A DNA stretch of 64,000 nt from Timaviella obliquedivisa GSE-PSE-MK23-08B (GCA_019358855.1 JAHHII010000011.1:62001-126000); one strand, 5' to 3'. Positions 8,302-17,438 are shown, numbered from the stretch's first letter. The notes: generated from the sequence alone by a model not told the origin. Made by a program: numbers and translations.

Positions 8302-9621
8302 TTACGGCTGATAAACCTTAGCTGGAACGCCTTGTTGTTGCAACTGTTGTGCCATTTGCTCGGCACTTGCAGAATCTCCAAAAGACCCCATCTGCACCTT
8401 TGCCCCATCGTCAAAGTTTCGCACATAAGCATCACTAATCGCTTGCCTGGCTTGAGAAAGGCTGGGGTCGCCTGTATATTCAGTGACCACGTAGTAGCGA
8501 GTAACTGGGGGAGGAGCCTGGGCGATCGGGGGGGCAGGGGCAGCAGGTGGCGCAGGTGCTGGTGCGGGTCGTCTAGCAGCAGGCTGAGGGGCAGGCGTAG
8601 CTATCTGTGGGGCAGGCGGCACATAGGCGGGTGCGGCTGCTTGGACAGGCGCTTGGGGTTCAGGAGGGAGTTCAGACTGACGAATCACAGGTCGAGAGGG
8701 AATAGTAACCGTTTGCAAGGGCTGCTGAGTGACCGCAGCAGAAAGCCTGGGTGCATTAGTTAGAGGGCTGGGTTCAGGGTCAGTTGAGCGAGGTGAATCG
8801 GTTGGCGAAAGCGTAGGTGCAGTAGTTTGTGGAACCGTGACTACTGTTGAGGGGCGATCGTTCTTGGGAAGCTGACTGAGTGTGTTGAGGTTAACATCCA
8901 TAAACTCGTCAGAGGCTAAGTTAGGGGATAAAGATTGATTCTCGCTGGGTGGAGTTGTAATGACTGAGTTTTTCTCGTCCTGGCGACCTAAAGCCGCCAG
9001 GAAGCCAAGACTAGAAGGATACAGGAGGACGTATCCTAAGCTAATGCTAGAGAGAAGGAGCAGTAGCATCGAGCCAACCCCTAGAGGCGTTAGGAGCGTG
9101 TCTAAAAGGGTGGACTTGCGATCGATAGACTGGGCTGTGGGGTGGGAAAAACTTTTGAGCAGTTCTTCTGAAGAAGCAAAGTAATCATGAGTCAGTTCGG
9201 GCTGCTGAGGGGCGGGCTGTTGAGAGGCGATCGAAGCCGCAAGAGGCAACCCTGGGGATGTCTGCGGAGCAGCGCGCATTTCCCGCACTACTCGCCGGGC
9301 ATCAAACTTAGAGAAATTAGACAGGGGAGAATGGGAAGAAGCTTCATCCCAAGCATCTAACTCCATGGGCTGGGGCGTGGCGTAATCTGGCGCATAATTT
9401 GGTAAGGGTGGCATGAGGGGAGCTTGACTTGCTTGCGGACTGTTGCGGAGAGCCGGAGCTAAGTTCTGCCCGCGCATCCTGCCCAATTGCCGATATCGTT
9501 GCTGACGGTAGCGAATTAGCTCATCTTCTAACTGCACGTCTAAATTGTCCAACGCCTTTTGCAGCATCAGATGTAAGGTGGAAGGCTCGGGGCTAAAAGG
9601 TTCAACAGAGGAAGGGCGCAT
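8302..9621 (-). CDS. membrane protein with proline-rich linker and SPOR-like C-terminus
   Basis: A 439-residue protein from ATG 9621 (AGGAG upstream); the open frame extends to 9690 without a ribosome binding site. The N-terminal part is predicted cytoplasmic with a helical segment (LMLQKALDNLDVQLEDELIRY region). A single transmembrane segment, SMLLLLLSSISLGYVLLYP, lies near the middle. Then comes a Pro/Ala-rich linker over 100 residues long, and the last 70 residues read like a SPOR domain (KVQMGSFGDSASAEQM, QQQGVPAKVY). SPOR domains bind denuded peptidoglycan at division sites, so the C-terminus should be periplasmic. Its stop codon directly touches the TIR gene, which makes co-transcription likely, although a functional link between wall binding and TIR signalling is not established. 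Confidence 0.72.
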   Translation of the reverse strand: MRPSSVEPFSPEPSTLHLMLQKALDNLDVQLEDELIRYRQQRYRQLGRMRGQNLAPALRNSPQASQAPLMPPLPNYAPDYATPQPMELDAWDEASSHSPLSNFSKFDARRVVREMRAAPQTSPGLPLAASIASQQPAPQQPELTHDYFASSEELLKSFSHPTAQSIDRKSTLLDTLLTPLGVGSMLLLLLSSISLGYVLLYPSSLGFLAALGRQDEKNSVITTPPSENQSLSPNLASDEFMDVNLNTLSQLPKNDRPSTVVTVPQTTAPTLSPTDSPRSTDPEPSPLTNAPRLSAAVTQQPLQTVTIPSRPVIRQSELPPEPQAPVQAAAPAYVPPAPQIATPAPQPAARRPAPAPAPPAAPAPPIAQAPPPVTRYYVVTEYTGDPSLSQARQAISDAYVRNFDDGAKVQMGSFGDSASAEQMAQQLQQQGVPAKVYQP

Positions 9622-9885
9622 TCTTTGATTTACTCCTGCCGGGTGGTCACTAGGTAAACATTTATAAATTAATGGAGGGCAGAGGGACATTTAGAGTGAA
9701 ACGCACTTAAAAAAGAGGGAGCAAATCTGAGGTAAAAGTGCTAAACCTAGCGCCAGACAACTATCGAGATCAGTCAAGATCAGTTGAACACGCTATTGAC
9801 AGAATTTAAAGTGATTCTGCGATCTCAATGGCTAATGATATCTAATTTTTAGAAAAATGCTTTCGAGACATAAGTAGTCTGCACC

Positions 9886-10458
9886 ATGGTCGAACCAATT
9901 CAATCTCTTAGTCAAATTTTAGGGGGTCTAGAAAGTCAGGACAGTTGGAAAGGCAGACAGCAGCTTCAGCAAGTTTTGTCTCGGTGGTCAACTGTGGTAG
10001 GCGAGGCGGTGGCGGCACAAACTCGCCCGACTGGCATCCAACGACGGGTGCTGCTAGTTGCGGCTTCTAGCTCGGCTTGGGCGCAAAACTTGGGTTTTGA
10101 ACGCATCCGAATTTTAGAGAAGCTCAATGCCTTGACGACTTTCAATCTGACCGATATTCGGTTTTCTACGGCGCAATGGCGATCGGAATACAGTTTGATT
10201 GCTGCAAATATTTCAGAATCCGCTATCCTTTGGCGAGACCATCCTAGTCGGTTGGCAGATCTCTCTTTGCTTCCAGCCAGTGCGACTCCAGTTGCTCCTG
10301 ATTCTCAGTCTGCTTTTCGTAATTGGGCAAGAGTGATGCGATCGCGGGCGCAGCATCTGCCTTTGTGTCCGGCTTGCCAATGTCCGGCACCGCCAGGAGA
10401 ATTGAGCCGATGGCAGGTTTGTTCGCTTTGTGCGGCTCAACGGTTTGGACGAGAATAA
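9886..10458 (+). CDS. DUF721/DciA-like protein with C-terminal zinc ribbon
   Basis: A 190-residue protein. The N-terminal 90 residues fit DUF721, the DciA-type KH-like domain that loads the DnaB replicative helicase in many bacteria (LQQVLSRWSTVVGEAVA, then VLLVAASSSAWAQNLGF). The C-terminus has two CxxC pairs (LCPACQCP and VCSLCAAQRF), typical of a zinc ribbon seen in cyanobacterial members. Helicase loading is inferred from the family. It is followed 48 bp later by the MBOAT gene on the same strand and diverges from the SPOR/TIR/ATPase unit. Confidence 0.8.
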   Translation: MVEPIQSLSQILGGLESQDSWKGRQQLQQVLSRWSTVVGEAVAAQTRPTGIQRRVLLVAASSSAWAQNLGFERIRILEKLNALTTFNLTDIRFSTAQWRSEYSLIAANISESAILWRDHPSRLADLSLLPASATPVAPDSQSAFRNWARVMRSRAQHLPLCPACQCPAPPGELSRWQVCSLCAAQRFGRE

Positions 10459-10506
10459 TATACGGCGAGAGTAATGTGCAGCCACCCTTTTATCCCCTCT
10501 TGATCC

Positions 10507-11994
10507 ATGACCTTTCTTTCCATCACCTATGCGATTTTTTTGCTCAGCACCCTAGGCATTTACTGGGCAGTTGAAGGGCGATCGCTCCGCCTTTTCGTTT
10601 TATTAATGGCAAGTCTGGTCTTTTACTGCTCTTTGCAAATTGAGTTTGTACTGTTGCTATTGGGCATCACGCTCATTACCTTTCTAATAGGCAAGGCGCT
10701 GGGGGCACCCTTAGACTGGCGAATTGGCAACAAAGAGTGGGAATTTGCCCAGCAGGATTGGAACCGTCGGCGCTTGAAATTGCTGTGGGTGGGGATTGGG
10801 CTAAACTTATTGCTGCTATTGGGGTTTAAGTACATCCCGTTTTTGCTAGAAAGCTTAGGCGCGATCGCCCCTAGCGCTGCTGCCAATACCGACTGGTTTC
10901 GGCAATATTTTTCGGTTTTAGGCATCAGCTTTTTTAGCTTTGAATGCATTGCTTATTTAGTAGACATTTATCGGGGCGCGATCGCCAGCCAAAGTTTTTT
11001 AGAATTTGCGGCTTACAAACTATTTTTCCCAAAGCTCATTTCAGGACCCATCACGCGCTTTCATCCCTTCATTGCCCAACTGCAAAATATTCACTTCCCA
11101 GTGCCCAGCCAAATATCAGAGGGGCTTTGGCTCATCGCCTGTGGAGCCATTAAAAAGCTGTTACTTGCTGATCATTTAGCAACCTTGGTAAACCTGACCT
11201 TTAATAACTTAGAACGAGCAGGCAGCGGTGATATTTGGTTAGGAACTTTTGCTTACGGGCTTCAGCTTTACCTAGACTTTAGTGGATATGTGGATGTAGC
11301 AAGGGGAACAGCGATTTTGCTGGGGTTTGAACTGCCCCCCAACTTCGACTTCCCGTACTTTTGCACCAGCATTGCCGATTTTTGGCGACGTTGGCACATG
11401 ACGCTGGGCGACTGGCTACGCAACTATCTCTATTTTCCTCTAGGCGGTTCGCGTCAGGGTTTATTTCGTACTTGTCTAAACTTGCTAGTGGTCATGCTCC
11501 TGGCTGGCATTTGGCACGGCGATAATTGGGGCTTTATTGTGTGGGGCGGACTGCATGGCTTGGCGCTGATCATGCATCGCCTGACCGACTCCATTTCTAA
11601 GGATTTGCCTTGGCTCCAACGCTGGTGGCAAACTATTCCTGGAGCGATCGCGGGTTGGCTCATGACGCAAATTATGGTGTTCACGACTTGGCTGTTCTTC
11701 CGTTTGCCCAACCTGAAAGATTCGGGCTTGGCAGTCAGTCGCCTGTGGGGACATCCAGCCGATATTCAGTTTGCACCAAAGGTCTATGTTGAAACGTTAC
11801 AAAGCGATCGCTTGCACATCACACTCATGCTTTTCCTGTTAGTTGCAGGCATGGGCATTGCCTACGCAGTCACCCGTAGCTTAAAACTTCAACTCAGTTG
11901 GGCAGCCAAACTTCTGTTGGTTCCCCTTTGCTTCTACCTGGCGTGGCTATTGGCACCCAACGAAAGCGCACCTTATATCTACTTTGACTTTTAA
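10507..11994 (+). CDS. MBOAT family O-acyltransferase (AlgI-like)
   Basis: A 495-residue polytopic inner-membrane protein with about 10 or more hydrophobic segments. It carries the MBOAT signature in two parts: FWRRWHMTLGDWLRNY with the invariant FWRRWH, and the catalytic His in LLAGIWHGDNWGF. YFPLGGSR is also typical of AlgI/PatA/DltB-type proteins. AlgI moves acetyl groups across the membrane to decorate exopolysaccharide or wall polymer. The partner acetyl-transferring SGNH/AlgX-like protein usually found next door is absent here, so the acceptor is unknown. A hairpin (12030-12055) follows the gene. Confidence 0.9.
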   Translation: MTFLSITYAIFLLSTLGIYWAVEGRSLRLFVLLMASLVFYCSLQIEFVLLLLGITLITFLIGKALGAPLDWRIGNKEWEFAQQDWNRRRLKLLWVGIGLNLLLLLGFKYIPFLLESLGAIAPSAAANTDWFRQYFSVLGISFFSFECIAYLVDIYRGAIASQSFLEFAAYKLFFPKLISGPITRFHPFIAQLQNIHFPVPSQISEGLWLIACGAIKKLLLADHLATLVNLTFNNLERAGSGDIWLGTFAYGLQLYLDFSGYVDVARGTAILLGFELPPNFDFPYFCTSIADFWRRWHMTLGDWLRNYLYFPLGGSRQGLFRTCLNLLVVMLLAGIWHGDNWGFIVWGGLHGLALIMHRLTDSISKDLPWLQRWWQTIPGAIAGWLMTQIMVFTTWLFFRLPNLKDSGLAVSRLWGHPADIQFAPKVYVETLQSDRLHITLMLFLLVAGMGIAYAVTRSLKLQLSWAAKLLLVPLCFYLAWLLAPNESAPYIYFDF

Positions 11995-12029
11995 TTGCGA
12001 GGAATGCGATCGGGAGTGCCCTTCAAAGG

Positions 12030-12055
12030 CGTTCCCAGGTTTTAGCCTGGGAACG
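12030..12055. terminator. perfect 10-bp hairpin between convergent genes
   Basis: CGTTCCCAGG (12030-12039), a 6-nt loop TTTTAG and CCTGGGAACG (12046-12055) form a perfect stem between the convergent MBOAT and NTF2-like genes. No long T-run follows. The sequence resembles a common cyanobacterial intergenic palindrome, so it may be a repeat that acts as a bidirectional terminator. Confidence 0.6.
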
Positions 12056-12081
12056 AGGTGGACGAGGCTAGGCTTTTAGCC

Positions 12082-12642
12082 TTAGTTCGCCGCAGGTAAT
12101 CCAGCAGGTGCCGTGGGAATTCCGGAGGAATGATGCTCCACGATCATCCATTTGCCATTGATTTTGCGATACACGAATGTGTAACGGGCAGGTACCTCTA
12201 CAACAGCGCCGGGTTCAGATTTGAACATGAACGTGTAGTAGCCGCTGTTGATGGCAACATCGTCATAAACGCGAATAGTGGGAATGTAATCTTTGGCAGA
12301 GAGATTAGGCAATGCTGTAAAGAATTTAAAATAGTCGCGCAATTCGTCTTTTGTATCTCGAATTTGTTCAGACACCGTAGCAAGTAAGATGGCATCCTCG
12401 GCGTACAGTGCTAACACATCCTCAACAACGGTTGGATTCCCTGATGTGACTGTAGCAATCCACTCACGGGTGACAGCATCAATGGGGGCGGCTTCGTTGC
12501 TCAGGGCTGTTGTGGCGGGAGCACTAATGGGAAGCACTGGGGTATCCGCTTGTCCGGGTTGGGAAACGACCATGCTTGCTAGCAGTACCGTTAGGCAGAG
12601 AAAGTACGATCGCTGAACCGAAGCGCCTTTAAAAAGAGTCAT
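12082..12642 (-). CDS. secreted NTF2-like (SnoaL/SgcJ-type) protein
   Basis: A 186-residue protein from ATG 12642, which has GGGAG 8 nt upstream; the longer frame to 12732 lacks a ribosome binding site. The N-terminus has a basic start and hydrophobic core (SYFLCLTVLLASMVVS) ending near ADT, a signal peptide. The mature part is an NTF2-like cone domain of the SgcJ/EcaC type: WIATVTSGNPTVVEDVLALY, DAILLATVS, and the final strands YTFVYRKINGKWMIVEHHSS. Members include ketosteroid-isomerase-like enzymes and plain ligand binders. No function can be assigned; a periplasmic binding or association role is inferred. Confidence 0.8.
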   Translation of the reverse strand: MTLFKGASVQRSYFLCLTVLLASMVVSQPGQADTPVLPISAPATTALSNEAAPIDAVTREWIATVTSGNPTVVEDVLALYAEDAILLATVSEQIRDTKDELRDYFKFFTALPNLSAKDYIPTIRVYDDVAINSGYYTFMFKSEPGAVVEVPARYTFVYRKINGKWMIVEHHSSGIPTAPAGLPAAN

Positions 12643-12875
12643 TAGATATCTCCCATGAATTAAATACAGGTGCATGACCAGATTCGGCTCGCTAGGTGGT
12701 AAGCCATCTGGATACGGTGTGTTTATATCCACCGCTAATTTTTTATGATTAAACCACGTCTTATAGACTTTTGTCTATCGAAGACGAGTTCATCAAAGAT
12801 AAATATTGATGTATGGATCTATAAGTGAATGTAAGCCTAGACGGCAGAATCTTAGAATTTCTGGCGATCTGCCCT

Positions 12876-13130
12876 CTAAGTATTCACTTCCTTTTGCAAC
12901 CACTCATCAACTGGCTGACCATCCCGCCGCTTCAATTCCACCTCAATGACCATCACTGAAGCTGAGCCGGGAGGAGTCATGCGCTGATGAAACAAAATCT
13001 CGTAATCATTAGGGTCTTGCTGCTTTTCTTTAAGCCAGTCCTGCACCTTAGTTAATGCAAAAAAAGACTGCCCATCCTGAAACATTCGAGTCAGTTGAAG
13101 CTGGATGCTGTAAGGGTTGAAGCGAGCCAT
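12876..13130 (-). CDS. small conserved-looking hypothetical protein
   Basis: An 84-residue soluble protein starting MARFNPYSIQLQLTR. It has a mixed alpha/beta look, with an amphipathic N-terminal half, a central loop (QQDPNDYEILFHQRM), a strand SVMVIEVELKRR and a charged C-terminus. No family was recognised. The codon use and HIP1-compatible sequence are like the neighbours, and the start is clean, so it is likely a real gene. It has no nearby partner: the next genes are 233 bp upstream and 283 bp downstream. Confidence 0.6.
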   Translation of the reverse strand: MARFNPYSIQLQLTRMFQDGQSFFALTKVQDWLKEKQQDPNDYEILFHQRMTPPGSASVMVIEVELKRRDGQPVDEWLQKEVNT

Positions 13131-13250
13131 AGTTGTGTGAAGGTAAGTTTCACCTCTGATCTTATTCGTTGAGACTCTGAGTGAAAAAATATGTGACCCC
13201 TTTCAGTCCATAGTACAAGTGGCGTTGTTGAATGAAAGTATTGAAAATTC

Positions 13251-13361
13251 GGTTCCCCTGCCCTCGCGAGGAAGGGCTAGGGGGTAAGTTGCTGATGACG
13301 CAGCATGAGTGACCTCTCCCCAACCCCTTTTCTTGAGGAGAGGGGCTTTGAGCAGATTCAT
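13251..13361. repeat. degenerate dispersed repeat, copy B
   Basis: About 111 bp, from GGTTCCCCTGCCCTCGCGAG to AGCAGATTCAT. It aligns with copy A (5288-5401) and in its right half with copy C (56520-56571). It contains complementary blocks (GACCTCTCCCC and GAGGAGAGG) that could form a hairpin. It lies in the promoter region of the broken ltrA gene, between it and the divergent gene at 12876. Confidence 0.65.
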
Positions 13362-13413
13362 ATTTCTATTCAGCAATATTGTATAAATAATAAAAATAGT
13401 GGAGGCTACCCAC

Positions 13414-14393
13414 GTGATCTGGTTTCAACCACCCCAACTCCGAGTAGGTGAAGGCATTGAGGAAAGTTCTCGACGGGCAAATTGGCTAGAGCTTTTTTTT
13501 GATTTGGTCTTTGTGGTTGCTATTGCTCAACTTGCCAATAATCTGCACAAAGACACCACGATCGCTGGGTTCATGGGCTTTGTAATTTTATTTATTTCGG
13601 TGTGGTGGGCTTGGATTGGGGCAACGTTTTACGCTAAACCTGGTACGCTGTTGGTTTTGCGATCGCGGCTTCCTTTTGGTTTATTTCTGTTTTCATACCC
13701 TTGCCCTATCGGTTGTTTTTTTGGATGGCAAGCATTGTCATTGATTTTGTCACACCGATATCAGCGATCCATCTTCAAACCCAGCTTTTGCCAAACTTCG
13801 AGCATTTGCCTGAGCGTTTCGGTTTGTTTGTCATCATCGTATTGGGTGAAGCGATCGTTGCAGTTGTCAATGGCGTTGCCGAAACGCAGTGGCAGTTGAT
13901 GTCAGTCACGTTCGCAGTCTTAGGTTTTTGTATTGCCTTTAGCCTCTGGTGGATTTACTTCGAGAATGTTGGAGGGACGGCATTACAGATGGCGGGGACA
14001 ACCGGACAAGTTAAGGTCTTACAAATTTGGCTATATACGCATTTGCCTTTAGTTTTAGGCATTGCCGTTGCTGGGGTTAGGGTAAAACATTTAATTCTTA
14101 GCAATCCGATGACAGGCTTAGCAGATAGCGATCGCTGGCTGCTGTGCGGCTCTTTGGCGCTTTGTTTTACAGCGTTGGCAGTACTACATCGAACTGGAGT
14201 TATTTTTCGATGCACCGCACGGACGAATCACCGCACGGTGGCAGCGGTTGCTTTACTAATTTTGGCGATCGGAGGCAGTGGATTACCACCTTTGGCGATC
14301 GTTGGGCTGTCGGCAGGAATCTCTGTATTTCAAGTCGCCCAGGATCTATATCAGGGACATCCAAAAGAGTGGGATGCCACAAGTGGCATTTAG
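13414..14393 (+). pseudogene. ltrA: low temperature requirement protein A (LtrA), internally deleted and frameshifted
   Basis: Two overlapping frames encode the two ends of an LtrA-type polytopic membrane protein. The first (from GTG 13414, GGAGG upstream) gives RRANWLELFFDLVFVVA through WWAWIGATFYA. The second, shifted frame is open from about 13641 and reads WYAVGFAIAASFWFISVF and on to SIVIDFVTP, IIVLGEAIVAVV and the C-terminus at 14393. The switch near 13636-13641 lacks the residues that normally follow ATFYA in this family (roughly 70-80 residues, two or so membrane helices), so there was a deletion that also changed frame. Both halves keep family-typical sequence, suggesting a recent event. 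LtrA's role is poorly known. Confidence 0.8.
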
Positions 14394-15001
14394 AAGACCG
14401 TTAAAACAGCCTGAAATGGTTGGAGTAGAATGCCCAAAATTTTGTCAACTTCATTGATAAAGTATTCAGTCGAGTCAATGTGAACTAAGCTGTCACTCAA
14501 GGTTAGAAAACGCCAGTTTGTACCGCTGGTAACTGCACCATAAATCACATCAAGCCCATTACCTGCGTTTTGGTTAAAAGTTTGAGCCGCCAGCATAAAA
14601 GCAATGCACTGTCCTAAGCCGCCTTTAAGACTTTCGTTTTTTGCCTCCACAATGGTTACCACTGGAGCCGTAATATCAAACTGTTCAGTCGATCGGCTTA
14701 AAATGTAATCGCAGAAACCTTGGAGTCCACGATCGGGATCAACATTAAACTCTGTGCCTGAAAAGAAGCTCATTTGACTTTTAAGCTGTCGGCGAATTTC
14801 TGTCAATACAGGTGTAATTAAAAGTTCAGAGCGCGCTTTCTTAGTATTGATGGCAGTCGCTAAGGGTAAATATTCTCTTAACGTTAGTGCCAAAAAATCA
14901 GAGGGCTGAACTGGGTCTACTTGAGCAAACAAACGTTGTGACTCGTTCAGGGTTAGCCCTAATTGCTTCACCTTAATTAACGTAAAGTCGCTGTAAGCCA
15001 T
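14390..15001 (-). CDS. hypothetical protein with PD-(D/E)XK nuclease-like motif
   Basis: A 203-residue cyanobacterial-type hypothetical protein. Motifs fit the PD-(D/E)XK fold: Glu in the helix around LLITPVLTEIRRQ, Asp in LQGFCDYILS, and the E-x-K in TIVEAKNES (about residues 118-126), followed by a helix with Gln (GLGQCIAFMLAAQ). Such proteins form a large family of uncharacterised restriction-like nucleases in cyanobacteria. No methylase or helicase partner lies nearby. Its 3' end overlaps the dead ltrA gene by 4 nt on the opposite strand. Nuclease activity is a motif-based inference. Confidence 0.68.
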   Translation of the reverse strand: MAYSDFTLIKVKQLGLTLNESQRLFAQVDPVQPSDFLALTLREYLPLATAINTKKARSELLITPVLTEIRRQLKSQMSFFSGTEFNVDPDRGLQGFCDYILSRSTEQFDITAPVVTIVEAKNESLKGGLGQCIAFMLAAQTFNQNAGNGLDVIYGAVTSGTNWRFLTLSDSLVHIDSTEYFINEVDKILGILLQPFQAVLTVF

Positions 15002-15141
15002 CTAAGTTTCCTTAGGTTGAAAAATCTATTCTCTAATCTGTCCATTCTCTAATTCATTATCAACGCCTTCTTTCATCAATAAGCAGTGCGATACCATAAG
15101 AAGTAACTGAAACTCCATTCAAGCATAGCTAGGATTTCGTC

Positions 15142-15876
15142 ATGGGACTTTTTGACCGTATTGGGCGCGTAGTTCGAGCCAACGTTAACAGTTTGATTAG
15201 CGGTGCTGAAGACCCAGAACGGATTCTGGAGCAAGCGGTTGTAGAGATGCAGCATGACTTAATTCAACTCCGGCAAGCTGTGGCACAGGCGATCGCCACT
15301 CAGAAACGCACCGAACGCCAAGCTGGACAATCTCAAGCAACTGCCGAAGAATGGTACCGACGGGCACAGCTTGCTTTACAAAAGGGAGAAGATACTTTAG
15401 CAAGAGAGGCTTTAACCCGACGCAAATCTTATCAAGATACTGCCTCGGCGCTAACCGAACAAATTCAACAGCAAAGCGGCATTGTGTCGCAGCTTAAGCA
15501 AAACTTGGCAAAGCTAGAAAGCAAGCTGTCGGATGCTAGAACCAAAAAAGATATGTATATCGCCCGTGCCCGTTCGGCAAAAGCTTCTGAAAAGCTGAAC
15601 GAAATGATGGGACGAATTGGTACAGGCAGCGCTTTATCGGCGTTTGAAAAGATGGAAGAAAAGGTATTGCAGATGGAGGCCAGATCAGAAGCGATCGCCG
15701 AACTCAACAGCGGCGATGCGATCGAGCAGCAGTTTAAAGAATTAGAAAGTGGCGATCGCGGCATTGACAAAGAATTAGCCGCGATGAAAGCCCAGTTTGC
15801 GGCAGGCAGTTCTCCCAGCCTATCCAGCGCCGATCCTGAACTCGAACAACTCCGTGCCAAGTTAGAAGGACGATAA
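15142..15876 (+). CDS. vipp1: PspA/IM30 (VIPP1) family membrane-remodelling protein
   Basis: A 244-residue coiled-coil ESCRT-III-like protein. The amphipathic helix 0 starts MGLFDRIGRVVRANVNSLI, followed by EDPERILEQAV and long alpha-helical hairpins with many Gln, Lys and Glu residues. In cyanobacteria the paralogues are VIPP1/IM30, needed for thylakoid biogenesis and membrane protection, and a plain PspA. A tail of about 30 residues after LAAMKAQF, ending in ELEQLRAKLEGR, favours VIPP1, but the two cannot be separated firmly here. Single gene with an ATG start; regulation not apparent. Confidence 0.88.
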   Translation: MGLFDRIGRVVRANVNSLISGAEDPERILEQAVVEMQHDLIQLRQAVAQAIATQKRTERQAGQSQATAEEWYRRAQLALQKGEDTLAREALTRRKSYQDTASALTEQIQQQSGIVSQLKQNLAKLESKLSDARTKKDMYIARARSAKASEKLNEMMGRIGTGSALSAFEKMEEKVLQMEARSEAIAELNSGDAIEQQFKELESGDRGIDKELAAMKAQFAAGSSPSLSSADPELEQLRAKLEGR

Positions 15877-15921
15877 AACTTGCCTAAACTTAGTGGTTGT
15901 AGGGTTTGGTGGCTCTATCTA

Positions 15922-17124
15922 CTAATTTTCAAGCAGGCGGATAAAATCAAACAAACGATGTGCCATTTCTAACTTGCCGCAAGGTGCAATCGACACTTGT
16001 TTGCCTTGACGATCTAAAAAAATTGCCTGATTGCGATCGCTGCCAAAACCACTGTTTGGTTGGTCAATAGGATTAGCCACGATCGCATCTAATCCTTTAC
16101 GGTGAAGCTTGTCTAATGCAGGCGCTAAAATATCGCCCGTTTGCGCCGCAAAGCCAATTAGCCTCTGATGAGGCTGCTTTAAACTGCTCAGTTCTGCCAC
16201 AATGTCTGGCACGGGGGCGAGGTCTAGCTGTGAGGGGAGCGATCGTTTCGCTAGCTTGATCGGGCTGTAGGTTGCCGGACGCACATCAGCCACCGCCGCT
16301 GCCATCACAATCCAATCGGCTTCTGAGAAATGAGCCATCATGGCTTTCTGCATTTCTGCCGCACCTTCCACTGGCACCCAGCGCACACCTTGGGGCAAAT
16401 CTGCCATGGGCGCATGAACCAGCGTTACCTCTGCGCCACGATGCAATGCCGCCCGCGCCAAAGCAATTCCCATTTTGCCCGTTGAAGGATTACCGATAAA
16501 TCGAACAGGATCAAGGTATTCACGAGTTCCCCCTGCACTGATTAACACGCGCTGACCTGTCAAATCTCGCTGGGGACTCTGTAACAAAGATTCCAGGTGC
16601 GCCAAAATTTCATGGGGCTCCGCCATTCGTCCTGTCCCCACGCGATCGCACGCCAACAGACCGCTACCCGGAGCCAGAGCATGATAGCGAAGATCTGCCT
16701 GCACCAACTGCCAGTTGCGCTGAACTGCCTGCTGTTCCCACATATCAGTATTCATTGCTGGAGCCAGCAAGATTGGGCAAACCGAAGCCAAAACCGTATT
16801 GGTTAATAAATTATCCGCCAATCCATATGCCAGTTTTCCCAACGTATTTGCTGTCAACGGCGCAATCAAAAAAACTTCTGCCCATTCTCCTAGCTCAATG
16901 TGTAAGGGACGAGGATGGGTGGGTTGCCAGAAGTTTTCGTCGGTGTAGGCTGGATGACGGCTCAGCGTCGCAAATGTTAGCGGCATGACAAACTGTTGGG
17001 CACTAGCGGTTAAAATAACGCGCACCTCTGCCCCCATTTTTGCCAGGGTAGAAACCACTTCACAAACTTTATAGGCAGCAATGCCGCCGCCAATTCCAAT
17101 TAAAATGCGCTTGCCCTGAAGCAT
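15922..17124 (-). CDS. coaBC: bifunctional phosphopantothenoylcysteine decarboxylase/phosphopantothenate-cysteine ligase CoaBC
   Basis: A 400-residue fusion of two coenzyme A biosynthesis steps. The N-terminal CoaC domain (to about 180) binds [18 protein letters not shown], the ITLPA-like [14 protein letters not shown], and the PAMNTDMW loop. The C-terminal CoaB domain (about 190-400) starts [20 protein letters not shown] and contains the nucleotide-binding GKMGIALA segment. The linker [12 protein letters not shown] carries the active-site Cys region of the decarboxylase. Length is normal. The DUF2555 gene lies 19 bp upstream on the same strand. Confidence 0.95.
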   Translation of the reverse strand: MLQGKRILIGIGGGIAAYKVCEVVSTLAKMGAEVRVILTASAQQFVMPLTFATLSRHPAYTDENFWQPTHPRPLHIELGEWAEVFLIAPLTANTLGKLAYGLADNLLTNTVLASVCPILLAPAMNTDMWEQQAVQRNWQLVQADLRYHALAPGSGLLACDRVGTGRMAEPHEILAHLESLLQSPQRDLTGQRVLISAGGTREYLDPVRFIGNPSTGKMGIALARAALHRGAEVTLVHAPMADLPQGVRWVPVEGAAEMQKAMMAHFSEADWIVMAAAVADVRPATYSPIKLAKRSLPSQLDLAPVPDIVAELSSLKQPHQRLIGFAAQTGDILAPALDKLHRKGLDAIVANPIDQPNSGFGSDRNQAIFLDRQGKQVSIAPCGKLEMAHRLFDFIRLLEN

Positions 17125-17143
17125 GATGACGCTTTACTTGCAT

Positions 17144-17356
17144 CTAGGCTTCGTCATAGGCTTCCATATCTAACAAAAACAGATAAGGCTCGACCATTTC
17201 AGGGCGGCGAAAGGCGATCGCCCGCAGTAAGTGCCAATCCTCCAGCCCCTCAAACGCCGTTTTGTAATCGTCTTGCTCTAGTCGCTTTGCCAAATTAGCA
17301 ACCTCAACATCCGTCATCCGATCAACATCTTGCTCTGTAAAATTTAAGGTTTTCAT
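17144..17356 (-). CDS. DUF2555 family protein
   Basis: A 70-residue soluble protein of the cyanobacterial DUF2555 family, starting MKTLNFTEQDVDRMTDVEVA and ending FLLDMEAYDEA. The ATG at 17356 is preceded by AAGGGGGA, an excellent ribosome binding site, so the longer frame to 17407 is not the real start. The sequence is acidic and helical. Function is unknown. It lies just upstream of coaBC on the same strand and may be co-transcribed. Confidence 0.88.
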   Translation of the reverse strand: MKTLNFTEQDVDRMTDVEVANLAKRLEQDDYKTAFEGLEDWHLLRAIAFRRPEMVEPYLFLLDMEAYDEA

Positions 17357-17438
17357 CTGTTCCCCCTTCATGACGACCCAAAAACACTGATTCAACCTCA
17401 GCTTCACCCATCCTACTGCTGTTTTCTCATTCAGCAGC

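Noticed and set aside
6196-9690. A CBASS- or Thoeris-type defence system
   Set aside because: There is no cyclic-nucleotide synthase or ThsA-like protein; TIR presence alone does not support the assignment.
13701-14393. A separate gene for the second LtrA half
   Set aside because: The frame is open well before 13701 and reads as the middle of LtrA, so it is the shifted 3' part of the broken gene, not a new start.
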